From Caldimicrobium sp964493015 (GTDB lineage Bacteria; Desulfobacterota; Thermodesulfobacteria; Thermodesulfobacteriales; Thermodesulfobacteriaceae): 64,000 nt of DNA. The position numbers were made by a program, and so were the translations under genes. Each line of letters begins with the position of its first letter. Position 1 is the first letter of the stretch. Under the pieces are notes generated by a model. The model was not told the origin of the DNA and did not search any database. It saw only the letters and a list, made by a program, of their open reading frames with translations. Shown piece after piece: positions 1 through 8,116 of the stretch. Location of the stretch: positions 1 through 64,000 of the forward strand of contig CAZBLU010000006.1 of the NCBI GenBank assembly GCA_964493015.1. The letters are read 5' to 3'.

Positions 1-200
1 GCCAGAGCGAGTTCTTTTAGCTCTTTTTGAGTATCTCTGTGGGCAAGGGCAAGTTCTGCGACAATGGCCTTTAATTCGTTGAAGTCGTGGACTTTAACAA
101 GTTCATCTAAAAAGTCAAAGAGCTCTTCTAAGACTTCTGCCTGCATTGGCGGAAAGGCCTCTCTGATTTTTCTAATTAATTCCTTTCCTCTAAGAGGCAT
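1..200 (-). CDS. Partial hypothetical protein, N-terminal 66 residues
   Basis: An open frame runs off the left edge from an ATG at 198-200. The visible residues begin MPLRGKELIRKIREAF and continue as an acidic, Leu- and Glu-rich helical stretch, with heptad-like spacing towards the edge. This resembles the N-terminus of the coiled-coil DUF3782-type proteins that are common in thermophiles, but too little is visible to assign a family. The gene lies 31 bp downstream of tRNA-Arg on the same strand and may be read through from it. No strong ribosome binding site is seen. Confidence 0.55.
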   Translation of the reverse strand, partial: MPLRGKELIRKIREAFPPMQAEVLEELFDFLDELVKVHDFNELKAIVAELALAHRDTQKELKELAL

Positions 201-231
201 AGGTTTTAAAGGGACATAATTAAAGTTAGAA

Positions 232-305
232 CGCCCCTGGCAGGATTCGAACCTGCGACCTTGAGATTAGGAATCTCACGCTCTATCCTACTGAGCTACA
301 GGGGC
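232..305 (-). tRNA. tRNA-Arg (anticodon CCT)
   Basis: The reverse complement folds as a cloverleaf. The 7-bp acceptor stem is GCCCCTG/CAGGGGC, the D-arm contains AGCTCAGTAGGATAGAGC, the anticodon stem-loop reads GAGAT-TCCTAAT-CTC with CCT at the anticodon, and the T-arm contains GGTTCGAATCC. The 3' CCA is not encoded. It lies about 25 bp downstream of tRNA-Val and is probably cotranscribed with it. Confidence 0.95.
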
Positions 306-328
306 ACCCTCCTAAAGAATATTCATAA

Positions 329-400
329 TGGGCGGAAGAGGATTTGAACCTCTGACCCCCGGCTTGTAAGGCCGATGCTCTCCCCCTGAGCTATCCGCCC
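329..400 (-). tRNA. tRNA-Val (anticodon TAC)
   Basis: The reverse complement gives acceptor arms GGGCGGA/TCCGCCC, D-arm TAGCTCAGGGGGAGAGC, anticodon stem TCGGC/GCCGG around loop CTTACAA (anticodon TAC), and T-arm GAGGTTCAAATCCTC. CCA is not encoded. A promoter with TTGACA lies about 40 bp upstream. Confidence 0.95.
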
Positions 401-441
401 ATCCTTTCCCAATCAAGGATAATTTACCAAAATTAATTTTA

Positions 442-469
442 AAAATAAACTATTTTCTCCGATTGTCAA
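442..469 (-). promoter_or_regulatory. Sigma-70-type promoter for the tRNA-Val/tRNA-Arg unit
   Basis: On the minus strand a perfect TTGACA (464-469) is followed after 16 bp by TATTTT (442-447). The predicted start falls near 435, about 35 nt before the mature tRNA-Val 5' end. Confidence 0.5.
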
Positions 470-560
470 GCTCGTGTATGCGTCCATAAGATTTTAGCTG
501 GAGCTTTCCTCTTTGGCAAGATCCAGGGTATAAGCCCTGAAGGCAAGGTTATAAGTGACC

Positions 561-1361
561 TCACAGGGTATTTGATAGATAAACCTCAATTTTGGGGTCC
601 CCTAAAAGCTCTTTTGCAGAGCTATTCTTGATAGCTATTTCCAGGAAACCCTCACTTCCAAAGAGGGCAATAATTTCTCCATCCCCTCCCTCTGCGTAGG
701 TTCTCACCATCCTCACCTCTTTCCCATTTACTAAAACCTTTATAGTTGAAGTTACTAATTCCTGAGGAAAGTTGGTGATAAGATTACCAAATCTATCTAC
801 ATCTATCACGGAGAGACGGTATCCATAGGGAGTCTTCTGCGGAGAGGGTATATCTATAGTTACTAACAGGGAAGGGTCAAGGGGTTTAGTCCAGGTCTCA
901 AGCGGAATTCCCTTAAATAAGAGACTAACTGCAGGGGCAAAGAGGTCTCTTCCGTGGAAGGTGGCACTATATGGGGGGTTAAAAATTTTCTCTTTTACTA
1001 TCTCAAAGGCTTTAAATTCAGCACATTCCTTAAGGGGATAGGTAAATACTCCGTTGTCAGGCCCAATAAAATAGTAATTTTCTGTCTGCAAAAGGAGAGC
1101 CTTTCGCTCTGTGCCAACCCCTGGGTCGACTATGACTAAAAAAATGGTCCCCTTAGGAAAGTATTTATAAGAAAATCCCAATCTCAGGGCAGCCTTCTTG
1201 ATATCCTGTGGGGGGATGGCATGGGTAATATCTATAAAAGTAGGATAGGGTGGCCCTGAAAGCTCTTGTAAAATTCGCCCTTTTACCACCCCTATGTAGA
1301 TATCTTCTAAACCAAAATCAGTAAGTAGAGCTACAACTCCACTATGCCCTAACTTTGACAA
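561..1361 (-). CDS. SAM hydroxide adenosyltransferase (DUF62 family)
   Basis: The 266-residue protein belongs to the DUF62 family, related to fluorinase/chlorinase. Characterised DUF62 members use water to split S-adenosylmethionine into adenosine and methionine. Family landmarks are LLTDFG (residues 12-17), VDPGVGT (78-84), GPDNG (100-104) and FHGRD (135-139), with a typical C-terminal barrel. The TTG start is chosen because AGGAGGAG lies upstream and the upstream gene's 3' end overlaps it by 20 bp, so the two are translated from one message. Physiological purpose in these organisms is not settled. Confidence 0.9.
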   Translation of the reverse strand: MSKLGHSGVVALLTDFGLEDIYIGVVKGRILQELSGPPYPTFIDITHAIPPQDIKKAALRLGFSYKYFPKGTIFLVIVDPGVGTERKALLLQTENYYFIGPDNGVFTYPLKECAEFKAFEIVKEKIFNPPYSATFHGRDLFAPAVSLLFKGIPLETWTKPLDPSLLVTIDIPSPQKTPYGYRLSVIDVDRFGNLITNFPQELVTSTIKVLVNGKEVRMVRTYAEGGDGEIIALFGSEGFLEIAIKNSSAKELLGDPKIEVYLSNTL

Positions 1362-2277
1362 GACTTACTTCTCCTCCTTGCGCTCTTTTGGCCTGCGCCT
1401 TTTTAGAGTGTTTAAAAAGATATTCCTCAATGAGTTTTTCCGATGGATTTCCTTCTATTACAGCAAGAAGAGGAGAGGGCTCGCTCAAGGTATAAAGAGG
1501 GAAGTGCCCTATGGCTATCTTTTTGATAGTCTCATTTTCTTCTTCCCTTCTTCCTAAGACAAACCAGCAATCTTCCACAAAATAGTGCCTTCCAAGGACA
1601 AGAAGTTCAGCAGTCAAAGGATTCAAAGTCCTTTTCTCTTTTATAACCCTAAGGACTCTACTCCCTATTATAGGATCAGTAAGAAGACAACCTCCTGCAG
1701 GGGTTGGGATTTCTTTTAACCCAAATCTCTTAGCTAACTCAAACTGAAAATCTCTTCTCCTTCCCTGATGATCATAGAGATATTCCCTCTTTATAAGGCC
1801 CTTTTTTTCTGGCTCAGTTTCCTTCAAAAGTTTAGCCGAAAGTGGCCTTACTAAGAGGCCCTCAACTCCAGCTTCCCTTTCTATTAATTCGAGCGCATTT
1901 TTATTTTGGCTCATAGGTCTTTGCCCCTGAACCTCTCCTGTTACCAGGAATTCAGCCCCGAGCGCTTGAAGAAGAGATTTTGCCTTTTTGAGGAGAAAAA
2001 TCTTACAATCTATACAGGGATTAGCATAGTCGCCAAAACCATATCTTGGGTTCTTTAAAAGGGACAAATATTCTTCAGTGATATCAAGGAGTATTCCTTC
2101 ATCAAAACCAAGGTCTTTAATTTTTTCTTCGTAGAGCTGAGGACTACTTTTAAATTTCCAGCCAAAGAAGGGAGTGATAAATCTTACAGCTATAACTTCT
2201 ATGCCTTGACTTTTGACAATAAGACCAGCAAGGGTACTATCAAGTCCACCTGAAAAGAGGAGAATAGCTTTAGCCAA
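1342..2277 (-). CDS. Thiouridylase-like PP-loop ATPase with three conserved cysteines
   Basis: The protein has 311 residues. The PP-loop SGGLDS (residues 9-14) marks an adenylating ATP pyrophosphatase of the MnmA/ThiI/TtuI group, which thiolates tRNA uridines. C88 and C91 (in NPCIDC) plus C197 (in GGCLL) match the three-cysteine pattern that holds a [4Fe-4S] cluster in TtuA/TtuI/NcsA-type enzymes; this is inference from the motif. The roughly 110 C-terminal residues resemble the accessory domain often fused to such PP-loops (NFACT-R/DUF814-like). The start is TTG at 2277, with GGGAG 7 nt upstream; no ATG fits. The exact tRNA position modified cannot be told from sequence. Confidence 0.75.
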   Translation of the reverse strand: MAKAILLFSGGLDSTLAGLIVKSQGIEVIAVRFITPFFGWKFKSSPQLYEEKIKDLGFDEGILLDITEEYLSLLKNPRYGFGDYANPCIDCKIFLLKKAKSLLQALGAEFLVTGEVQGQRPMSQNKNALELIEREAGVEGLLVRPLSAKLLKETEPEKKGLIKREYLYDHQGRRRDFQFELAKRFGLKEIPTPAGGCLLTDPIIGSRVLRVIKEKRTLNPLTAELLVLGRHYFVEDCWFVLGRREEENETIKKIAIGHFPLYTLSEPSPLLAVIEGNPSEKLIEEYLFKHSKKAQAKRAQGGEVSLVKVRA

Positions 2278-2311
2278 AATTACTCTCCCTAAGTTTTTTA
2301 AAAAAGTTTGG

Positions 2312-3925
2312 TCATAGAGGAATCAAATTATCTTCACCACGCATACGGGCTAACTCTAAGGCCCTCTCTTCTTCAGAGAGTTTTCTAATTCTGGTTAAGG
2401 TCTCTTTCTCTCCTATAAGTTTTTCCACCACAAAGTGATGATCAGCAAGTTTAGCTATCTGGGGGAGATGGGTGATACAGAGAACCTGATTGTTCTTGGC
2501 TAATTCCTTTAACTTTTCTCCGACCTTAAGGGCGGTGATCCCTCCTATACCTGTATCTACTTCATCAAAGATTAGGGTTTCTACTGGATTAAAAGCCTTT
2601 TCTAAGCTTTTGAAGGCAAGGAAGAGGCGTGAGAGCTCCCCACCAGAAGCAATCTTTTCCAAGGGTCTTGGGGGAAGCCCTGGATTTGGTGAAAAGAGAA
2701 ACTCAACCTCGTCTAAGCCAGTTAAACGAAGATTGGAAGATAGAGCTTCTCTCCTCTTTAACTCAATCTCAAAATCTGCTCTTTCCAGAGCAAGGGCTTT
2801 TAATTCTTTCCGTAGCTTTGCCTTGATTTTTTCAAGACCTCTTTGCCTCTCCTCGCTTATCTTTTGAGCCCTTTTAAGGAGCTCTTCTTCCAAGGCCGCT
2901 TTCTCCTGAAGATAGCGCTCAAGTTCTACCTCTGAATCCTCCGATAAAGAGAGCTCTCTCTTTAAGCTCTCGCGAAGCTTTAAGAGCCCCTCGGTGTCAC
3001 ATCTATATTTTTTCTTAATTTTTTCATATTTAGCTAAGCGCGCCTCTACCTCTTCAAGCCCTCTCTCATCCTCTGGCAAGCTTCCAGATAAGCTACCTAT
3101 CTCCCGTAAAAATTCTCTAAGCTCGTAGTAACAACCTTGGACAGATTCAAACCTTGAGGCAAATTTAGGCTCAAAGGGGATAACCTTCTGGAGAATAGCC
3201 ATAGACTGACTAAGTTGGTCAAGGGTAGCCTCAAAAAGTCCTTCCAAGGCCTTGAGAGAGTCCCTTAAGAAGGTGAGATTTTTTAATTTATCTCGAAGCA
3301 GGAGAAGGTTTTGCTCTTCCTCAGGATCAGGATTTAGGTCTTCTATTTCCTGAAGTTGAAAGAGGAGATAATCTCTCTTAAGCTTGGCCTGAGTTACCCT
3401 TTCTCTTAGTTCCTCAAGTTCCTTCTCCAGTTCTTTAAAGCGTAGATACAGTTTTTGATATTCCTCAACAGAAGGGGTAAGCCCTAAAAAGTCATCTATA
3501 AGGCGTAGTTGGTTTTCTTTGTGGAAAAAACTATAATGTTCGTGCTGGCTGGTAAGGGAGAGTAGGTCTTTAGTAAGGGTAGTAAGTTCAGAAAGGGTAA
3601 TAGGGGAGCCGTTTAGATAACACCTTTGCCTTTGTGAGCTGATAATTCGTTTGATATGGATCTCTTCATCGGCAGGATATCCCTTGGCGCGTAGTTTTTC
3701 AATAAAGGCCTCTCCCACATAAAAAAGGGCCTCAATTTCAGCACTCTCCCTTGCAGGCCGAATAAATTGAGGAGTAGCCTTATCACCAAGTAATAGCTTT
3801 AGAGCCTTGATGAGAAGAGATTTTCCCGCACCTGTTTCTCCTGTAAAAACAGTAAGCCCTTCATCAAAATGTAAGTGTACTTCATCAATAAGAACAAAGT
3901 TTGAAATCCTTAGCTCTGTAAGCAT
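2312..3925 (-). CDS. recN: DNA repair protein RecN
   Basis: SMC-like ATPase of double-strand-break repair, 537 residues (usual 550-560). Walker A GETGAGKS is at residues 29-36, a long coiled coil spans about 150-400, the ABC signature IASGGELSR starts near 425, and Walker B with IFDEVDTGIGG is near 451-462, followed by the THLPQIA switch. It starts at ATG 3925, although no clear ribosome binding site is visible. It precedes the thiouridylase-like gene by 34 bp on the same strand. Confidence 0.96.
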   Translation of the reverse strand: MLTELRISNFVLIDEVHLHFDEGLTVFTGETGAGKSLLIKALKLLLGDKATPQFIRPARESAEIEALFYVGEAFIEKLRAKGYPADEEIHIKRIISSQRQRCYLNGSPITLSELTTLTKDLLSLTSQHEHYSFFHKENQLRLIDDFLGLTPSVEEYQKLYLRFKELEKELEELRERVTQAKLKRDYLLFQLQEIEDLNPDPEEEQNLLLLRDKLKNLTFLRDSLKALEGLFEATLDQLSQSMAILQKVIPFEPKFASRFESVQGCYYELREFLREIGSLSGSLPEDERGLEEVEARLAKYEKIKKKYRCDTEGLLKLRESLKRELSLSEDSEVELERYLQEKAALEEELLKRAQKISEERQRGLEKIKAKLRKELKALALERADFEIELKRREALSSNLRLTGLDEVEFLFSPNPGLPPRPLEKIASGGELSRLFLAFKSLEKAFNPVETLIFDEVDTGIGGITALKVGEKLKELAKNNQVLCITHLPQIAKLADHHFVVEKLIGEKETLTRIRKLSEEERALELARMRGEDNLIPL

Positions 3926-3972
3926 TTTTAATTAAAACATAAAATGGTTCTGGATTTTTTCAATGGCTTTGC

Positions 3973-4821
3973 TTATTCCTGTTTTGAGGAGAATAGAAGT
4001 TTTTGCAAATAGGTCCTTGCCTCCTCTAAGGTAAGAGGTAAGTGAGGGATGTGGCCGTTTAATTCCTTAAATAGTAAGGTTACTAAAGGGGGTCTCAAGT
4101 GATAGGGAGATAAATCAAGGCCCTGAAAGACCTCCCTTGGGGATCCTATAGCAACCAACCTTCCCCCATAGATTATGAGCACCTTTTCTGCAAAGTAAGG
4201 CACAAGGTCCACATTATGGGTCGCCACAATCAGGGTGACCCCTTGTCGCTTAAGCTTTTGCAGGAGTTCTACAAATTTTTTTTCTAAAAGGGGGTCAAGC
4301 CCGAGGGTAGGCTCATCAAGAAGAAGAATTTCTTGACCCATAGCCAGAAGTCCAGCTAAGGCTACTCTCTTTTTCTCCCCAAAACTCAAGTTCCTGATGA
4401 GCCTTCCCTCATATCCCTCAAGCTCTACTAACTGCAAAGCCCTTTCTACTGCCTTTGTAACCTCTTCTTTACTCCAACCCATGTTTCTTGGCCCAAAGGC
4501 TACATCCTCAAAGACCACCTCGGCAAAAAGCTGTTCTTCTGGGTTTTGGAAAAGGAGCCCCATCTTGCTATAAATCTCTTTTGGGCTAAGATGCCTTATC
4601 TCTTTTCCATCTAAGAGTATTTCCCCCTCAAAGTTTTTATACAGCCCGTCAAGAAGCCTAAGTAAAGTAGACTTTCCTGCCCCACTGGGACCTAAAAGGG
4701 CTATCCCTTCCCCCCTTTTAACCTCAAATTTTATATCCCGTAGGGAGAAGTTACTTTCAGAAAAGGAAAAATGCCTAATATCAATTCTTAGCCTTAAAGA
4801 AGGATCCACAAAGACCCCCAC
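3973..4821 (-). CDS. nikO: ECF nickel/cobalt transporter ATPase (NikO/CbiO)
   Basis: Cytoplasmic ATPase that powers the energy-coupling-factor importer encoded by the three genes upstream. Walker A is GPSGAGKS (residues 44-51), the Q-loop is FQNPEEQLFA (91-100), which is characteristic of ECF ATPases, the signature is LSFGE (145-149), and Walker B is LLLDEP (166-171) with a switch histidine near 203. Length 282. It overlaps the transmembrane gene by 28 bp, which suggests translational coupling. The symbol assumes nickel, based on the NikR-like operator at 6561-6587; cobalt is the alternative. Confidence 0.88.
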   Translation of the reverse strand: MGVFVDPSLRLRIDIRHFSFSESNFSLRDIKFEVKRGEGIALLGPSGAGKSTLLRLLDGLYKNFEGEILLDGKEIRHLSPKEIYSKMGLLFQNPEEQLFAEVVFEDVAFGPRNMGWSKEEVTKAVERALQLVELEGYEGRLIRNLSFGEKKRVALAGLLAMGQEILLLDEPTLGLDPLLEKKFVELLQKLKRQGVTLIVATHNVDLVPYFAEKVLIIYGGRLVAIGSPREVFQGLDLSPYHLRPPLVTLLFKELNGHIPHLPLTLEEARTYLQKLLFSSKQE

Positions 4822-5510
4822 AAAGTTAAAGAGCTCAGGAGAAAGAACAAATCCCTCTGAGGTATGGCTGGGAGAAGGATGAGAAGATTCTTATAGTCAT
4901 AACCCCTTTGATACATGGCCTGTAGGGTATCTTCACAGTGCTTCAAAGTCTGGAAAAAGGCCCCTTTAATGAGGGAACTTAAGGATCTCAAGGAGGTCCT
5001 AAAATTTACATAGCCAAGTCTATTCCTTTGGGAGAGATAAATGGCATAAATCTCCTGATGCAGGAGAAGCACAAAGCGAAAGGTAAGATAAATTAGTTCC
5101 TGAAGAAGGAGAGGGAGCCTTAGCCAGTTTAAGAGAGCAAGAATCTCAGAAAAAGTGGTCACCAGATAAAAGAAAAGAAAGAGAGAAAAAGAGGCAAGTA
5201 TCCTCAGGGCAATGACTAAACCCTCTTGTAGAGAAGAGGTATCTACATAGAGGGGATTAAATTTGATAGTCTTTATGAGCACTAAAATTGTGGCCATAAC
5301 TAAAGGTTCTGCCAAAATCTTAGGAACCTCCCTCAGAGATAGCCCAAGAAGAAAAATAAGCCCAAGGTGAAAGAAGAAAAGAAGAGCTAAAAAAGAAAGA
5401 TTTTTGGAGGAAAGGGCAAGCAGGAGGAGGAAAATAAAGTAAAGTAGTTTAACCTTAGGGTTAACCTTTTCTAAGAGGGGTGATGGTTTCTTTTCTAAGC
5501 TGTGAAACAT
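4794..5510 (-). CDS. nikQ: ECF transporter transmembrane subunit (NikQ/CbiQ)
   Basis: Scaffold T-subunit linking the substrate-binding membrane protein to the ATPase. It has 238 residues, with several hydrophobic helices in the N-terminal half (about 23-115) followed by the soluble coupling helices. The coupling region carries Arg-rich AxRxRG-like segments (SQRNRLG near 160, MYQRGY near 199), which match CbiQ family motifs. It starts at ATG 5510 inside the end of the upstream small gene (50-bp overlap). Confidence 0.87.
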   Translation of the reverse strand: MFHSLEKKPSPLLEKVNPKVKLLYFIFLLLLALSSKNLSFLALLFFFHLGLIFLLGLSLREVPKILAEPLVMATILVLIKTIKFNPLYVDTSSLQEGLVIALRILASFSLFLFFYLVTTFSEILALLNWLRLPLLLQELIYLTFRFVLLLHQEIYAIYLSQRNRLGYVNFRTSLRSLSSLIKGAFFQTLKHCEDTLQAMYQRGYDYKNLLILLPAIPQRDLFFLLSSLTLWGSLWILL

Positions 5511-5763
5511 CTTCTTTTTCGCTAAAAAGTTTCCGCCAGTAATAACCTACAATAAAACCAGAAATTCCTGAAAATAGGGCAAAGGCAGAGAGTTCAAGAT
5601 CGCCCTCTAAGACAAAGAGGCTCCTTGGTTCTCTCCCCCTTTCTTCTGCTAATTTTTCTATAACCTTTTCGTCAAAGCCCTTCCACTTCTCCTCTTCTTG
5701 GGCAAAAGAGGGACTCCAAAGTAATAATACCCAAAGGAATAAAGAGAGCACCACTCTTTTCAT
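5461..5763 (-). CDS. Small ECF transporter accessory subunit (NikN/CbiN-like)
   Basis: A 100-residue protein with an N-terminal signal-like helix (residues 1-21), a charged extracytoplasmic loop (about 22-58) and one further membrane helix (about 58-78). This is the layout of CbiN/NikN, the small partner that lets CbiM/NikM load metal. Sequence similarity to classical CbiN is weak, so the assignment rests on topology and on its position between the M and Q genes. A GGGGGAG ribosome binding site precedes the ATG. Confidence 0.65.
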   Translation of the reverse strand: MKRVVLSLFLWVLLLWSPSFAQEEEKWKGFDEKVIEKLAEERGREPRSLFVLEGDLELSAFALFSGISGFIVGYYWRKLFSEKEDVSQLRKETITPLRKG

Positions 5764-5777
5764 TTTACTCCCCCTTT

Positions 5778-6500
5778 TTAAAAATTTAAGGCCTTAGGCA
5801 AAAGAAGATCTCTTCGCCTTTTGGCCATAGCAGTAACAAGAGAGGCTGTGATCACGCCCTCTAAGATTCCTAAGGGTAACTGAGTAGGAATAAAAGCAAG
5901 TATTACTTTAAGATAAAGGCCTAATAGAGGCTCATCCCCTTTTAAGGCAAGGCTAAGCTGTAAGGCAGTAGTGGCATAGGTGAACCAGTCGGCTAAAAGG
6001 CCACTTAAGAAGGCCTTTAAATAGAGGGGAAAGGAAGTCCTCTTGAAAATTAAGATAATAAGGTAGGCTGAAAGGCTTCCCATAATGGCCATGGCAAAGG
6101 CATTAGCCCCAAGACTGGAGAGCCCACCATGGGCAAGAAGAAGGGCCTGTAAAAGAAGGACAATAAAACCAGCTACAATGCTTCCTGATAGACCCAAGAC
6201 AAAAACCCCTACCCCTACGCCTACAGGGTGAGAACAAGTTCCCGCAAAAGGGACAGGAATGGGAATCATAGATAGTAGAAAAACAAGGGCTGTGATAAAG
6301 GCAAAAAGGACCTTCTTAGTTGAATCCTCCTTTAATAAAGAGGTAAGATTTTTGAGGGAAAGGGCTAAAATCACTAAAAAACATAACCACCAAAATAGAG
6401 CCCAGTTAAAAGGAAGTATCCCTTCAGCTATGTGCATAGCAAAGCCCAATTGGGGATGAATTAAAAGAGAAAGGAAAATTAGAATTAATACCTTAAACAT
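5778..6500 (-). CDS. nikM: ECF nickel/cobalt substrate-binding membrane protein (NikM/CbiM)
   Basis: The metal-recognition S-component has 240 residues. A cleavable-type leader (1-21) is followed by MHIAEGILP (22-30); in this family the mature N-terminal Met-His binds Ni2+ or Co2+ directly. A second conserved segment, AGTCSHPVGVG with its His, lies near residues 86-96, and about six membrane helices follow. A strong ribosome binding site (TAGGAGGA) precedes ATG 6500. It is the first gene of the M-N-Q-O operon under the promoter at 6530-6558. Confidence 0.93.
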   Translation of the reverse strand: MFKVLILIFLSLLIHPQLGFAMHIAEGILPFNWALFWWLCFLVILALSLKNLTSLLKEDSTKKVLFAFITALVFLLSMIPIPVPFAGTCSHPVGVGVGVFVLGLSGSIVAGFIVLLLQALLLAHGGLSSLGANAFAMAIMGSLSAYLIILIFKRTSFPLYLKAFLSGLLADWFTYATTALQLSLALKGDEPLLGLYLKVILAFIPTQLPLGILEGVITASLVTAMAKRRRDLLLPKALNF

Positions 6501-6529
6501 AGGGGTCCTCCTAACTTTAAATTAAATCA

Positions 6530-6558
6530 ATTATACCAATTATTTCGATTTTTGTCAA
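6530..6558 (-). promoter_or_regulatory. Consensus promoter of the nickel/cobalt transporter operon
   Basis: On the minus strand TTGACA (6553-6558), a 17-bp spacer and TATAAT (6530-6535) form a perfect sigma-70-type promoter. Transcription should start near 6523, leaving a leader of about 22 nt with the ribosome binding site. Confidence 0.85.
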
Positions 6559-6560
6559 GA

Positions 6561-6587
6561 TTGTTATTAATATTATAACAGTAACAC
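6561..6587 (-). promoter_or_regulatory. Candidate NikR operator upstream of the nickel/cobalt transporter
   Basis: On the minus strand GTGTTAC (6581-6587), 13 bp, then ATAACAA (6561-6567). This fits the NikR consensus GTGTTAC-N13/14-GTAACAC with five of seven matches in the second half. It ends 2 bp upstream of the -35 hexamer of a very strong promoter, a position suited to nickel-dependent repression. The inner 19 bp (6562-6580) also form an AT-rich TGTTAT-N7-ATAACA palindrome that a Fur-type regulator could read instead. Confidence 0.6.
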
Positions 6588-6832
6588 TAAACGAGGTTGT
6601 GGCTAATCTTTTAAGTTGCAAAGTTTCTTCAGAAGCTTTCAAAAAATTAAAACAAGAAGGACAACCTAAGGGCTATGGTTATCAGGTGGGTAATTTTTAG
6701 CTATCCTTCTTATCTGGAGACTAAATACTTATCCCAAGTTAGGAGTCATTTAAGAGGTATAAAGGTTCTTGTCTTTGAGGGGAGACTGTGGTATCCTTTA
6801 AACTTAAGGCATGAGGAAAATTGGAGGGTGAA

Positions 6833-8116
6833 ATGGAAAAGACCTCATTTAGTGGAGAAATCCTTTTAAGAGAACCATCCAGGGTGGATAGCTTTATATA
6901 CGAAGCTGTTTTTGAGGAGGACTCTTCAAAAAAACAGGAAAAACTTTCCTCTCTTTTAAAGGCTTTAAATGAGATAGGTCTTAAAGGTGCCTCTATTTAT
7001 CCCTTGTATAAGTTCTTTTCTCGTAGCTTTTTAGGCTTTACAGTCCCTGCCTTTAACCTTAGGGGAATGACCTATGATGTGGCAAGAAGGATCTTTCGAG
7101 TAGCTAAGAGACTAAGAGTAGGAGCTTTTATCTTTGAGATAGCGAGATCAGAAATGGGTTACACCAAGCAAAGGCCTCTTGAGTATGCGGTGGTGATTCT
7201 CTCAGCTGCGCTAAGAGAGGGCTTTGAGGGCCCTATTTTTCTTCAAGGGGATCACTTTCAATTCAATAGAAGGGCCTTTTTAGCTAATCCTGAGGCTGAA
7301 AAGGAAGCTATTAAAAGACTCATTCAAGAGGCCCTTGCTGCTCAATTTTACAACATAGATCTTGATGCCTCTACCCTGATTGATTTGGAAAAGGAAGATG
7401 TCTATGAACAGCAAAGGCGCAACTTTGAGATTACAGCTGAGATGGCTCAGTATGTGCGCTCCCTTGAACCTGAGGGGATTACCGTTAACTTAGGGGGAGA
7501 AATTGGTGAGATTGGGGGGAAGAATAGCACTCCAGAAGAGCTAAGGGCCTTTATGCGGGGCTTTCAAGAGTGTTTTACTGGCAACATTGGTATCTCCAAG
7601 ATTAGCGTGCAGACTGGCACCTCTCATGGGGGAGTGGTTTTGCCTGATGGGAGAGTGGCAGAGGTTGCCCTGGACTTTGAGGTGTTAAAGAGGCTTTCTC
7701 AAATTGCTCGTGAGGAATTTGGTTTAGCAGGGGCTGTGCAGCATGGAGCCTCTACCCTTCCTGAAGAGGCCTTTTATAAATTTCCAGAGGTAGAGTGTGT
7801 GGAAGTCCATTTAGCTACAGGCTTTCAAAACTTTCTTTATGATCATCCAGCTCTACCCTCATCCTTCAGAGAAAAGATCTATAGCTATCTTAAAGAGAAT
7901 TTTCGCCAGGAATGGAAGGAGGGACAAAGTGAAGCCCAGTTTCTCTATAAAACCCGCAAAAAGGGCTTTGGAGCCTTTAAAAAGGAGTGGTGGGATTTAG
8001 CTCCTGAAATTAAAGAGCGGATCCTTACTGACATGGAGAGGCTCTTTGAAACCATCTTTAAGGCCCTAAAGGTGGTCGATACAGAAGAGTTAGTAAGAAA
8101 GACCATCTCAAATTAG
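6833..8116 (+). CDS. fba: Class II fructose-bisphosphate aldolase, long form
   Basis: Zinc-dependent aldolase of glycolysis and gluconeogenesis, fructose 1,6-bisphosphate to and from DHAP and glyceraldehyde 3-phosphate. It has 427 residues, longer than the usual 300-350, with an extra N-terminal region of about 65 residues and an extended C-terminus. QGDHFQ (138-143) carries the catalytic Asp and first metal His, and a second His sits in AVQHGAST near 300. ATG 6833 was chosen because GGAGGGTG lies 5 bp upstream; an in-frame TTG at 6821 overlaps that site. Its 3' end overlaps dprA tail-to-tail by 4 bp. Confidence 0.88.
   Translation: MEKTSFSGEILLREPSRVDSFIYEAVFEEDSSKKQEKLSSLLKALNEIGLKGASIYPLYKFFSRSFLGFTVPAFNLRGMTYDVARRIFRVAKRLRVGAFIFEIARSEMGYTKQRPLEYAVVILSAALREGFEGPIFLQGDHFQFNRRAFLANPEAEKEAIKRLIQEALAAQFYNIDLDASTLIDLEKEDVYEQQRRNFEITAEMAQYVRSLEPEGITVNLGGEIGEIGGKNSTPEELRAFMRGFQECFTGNIGISKISVQTGTSHGGVVLPDGRVAEVALDFEVLKRLSQIAREEFGLAGAVQHGASTLPEEAFYKFPEVECVEVHLATGFQNFLYDHPALPSSFREKIYSYLKENFRQEWKEGQSEAQFLYKTRKKGFGAFKKEWWDLAPEIKERILTDMERLFETIFKALKVVDTEELVRKTISN

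Noticed and set aside
6675..6869. Plus-strand 64-codon frame before the aldolase gene
   Set aside because: Runs into the aldolase gene in another frame, no ribosome binding site and no coding character.
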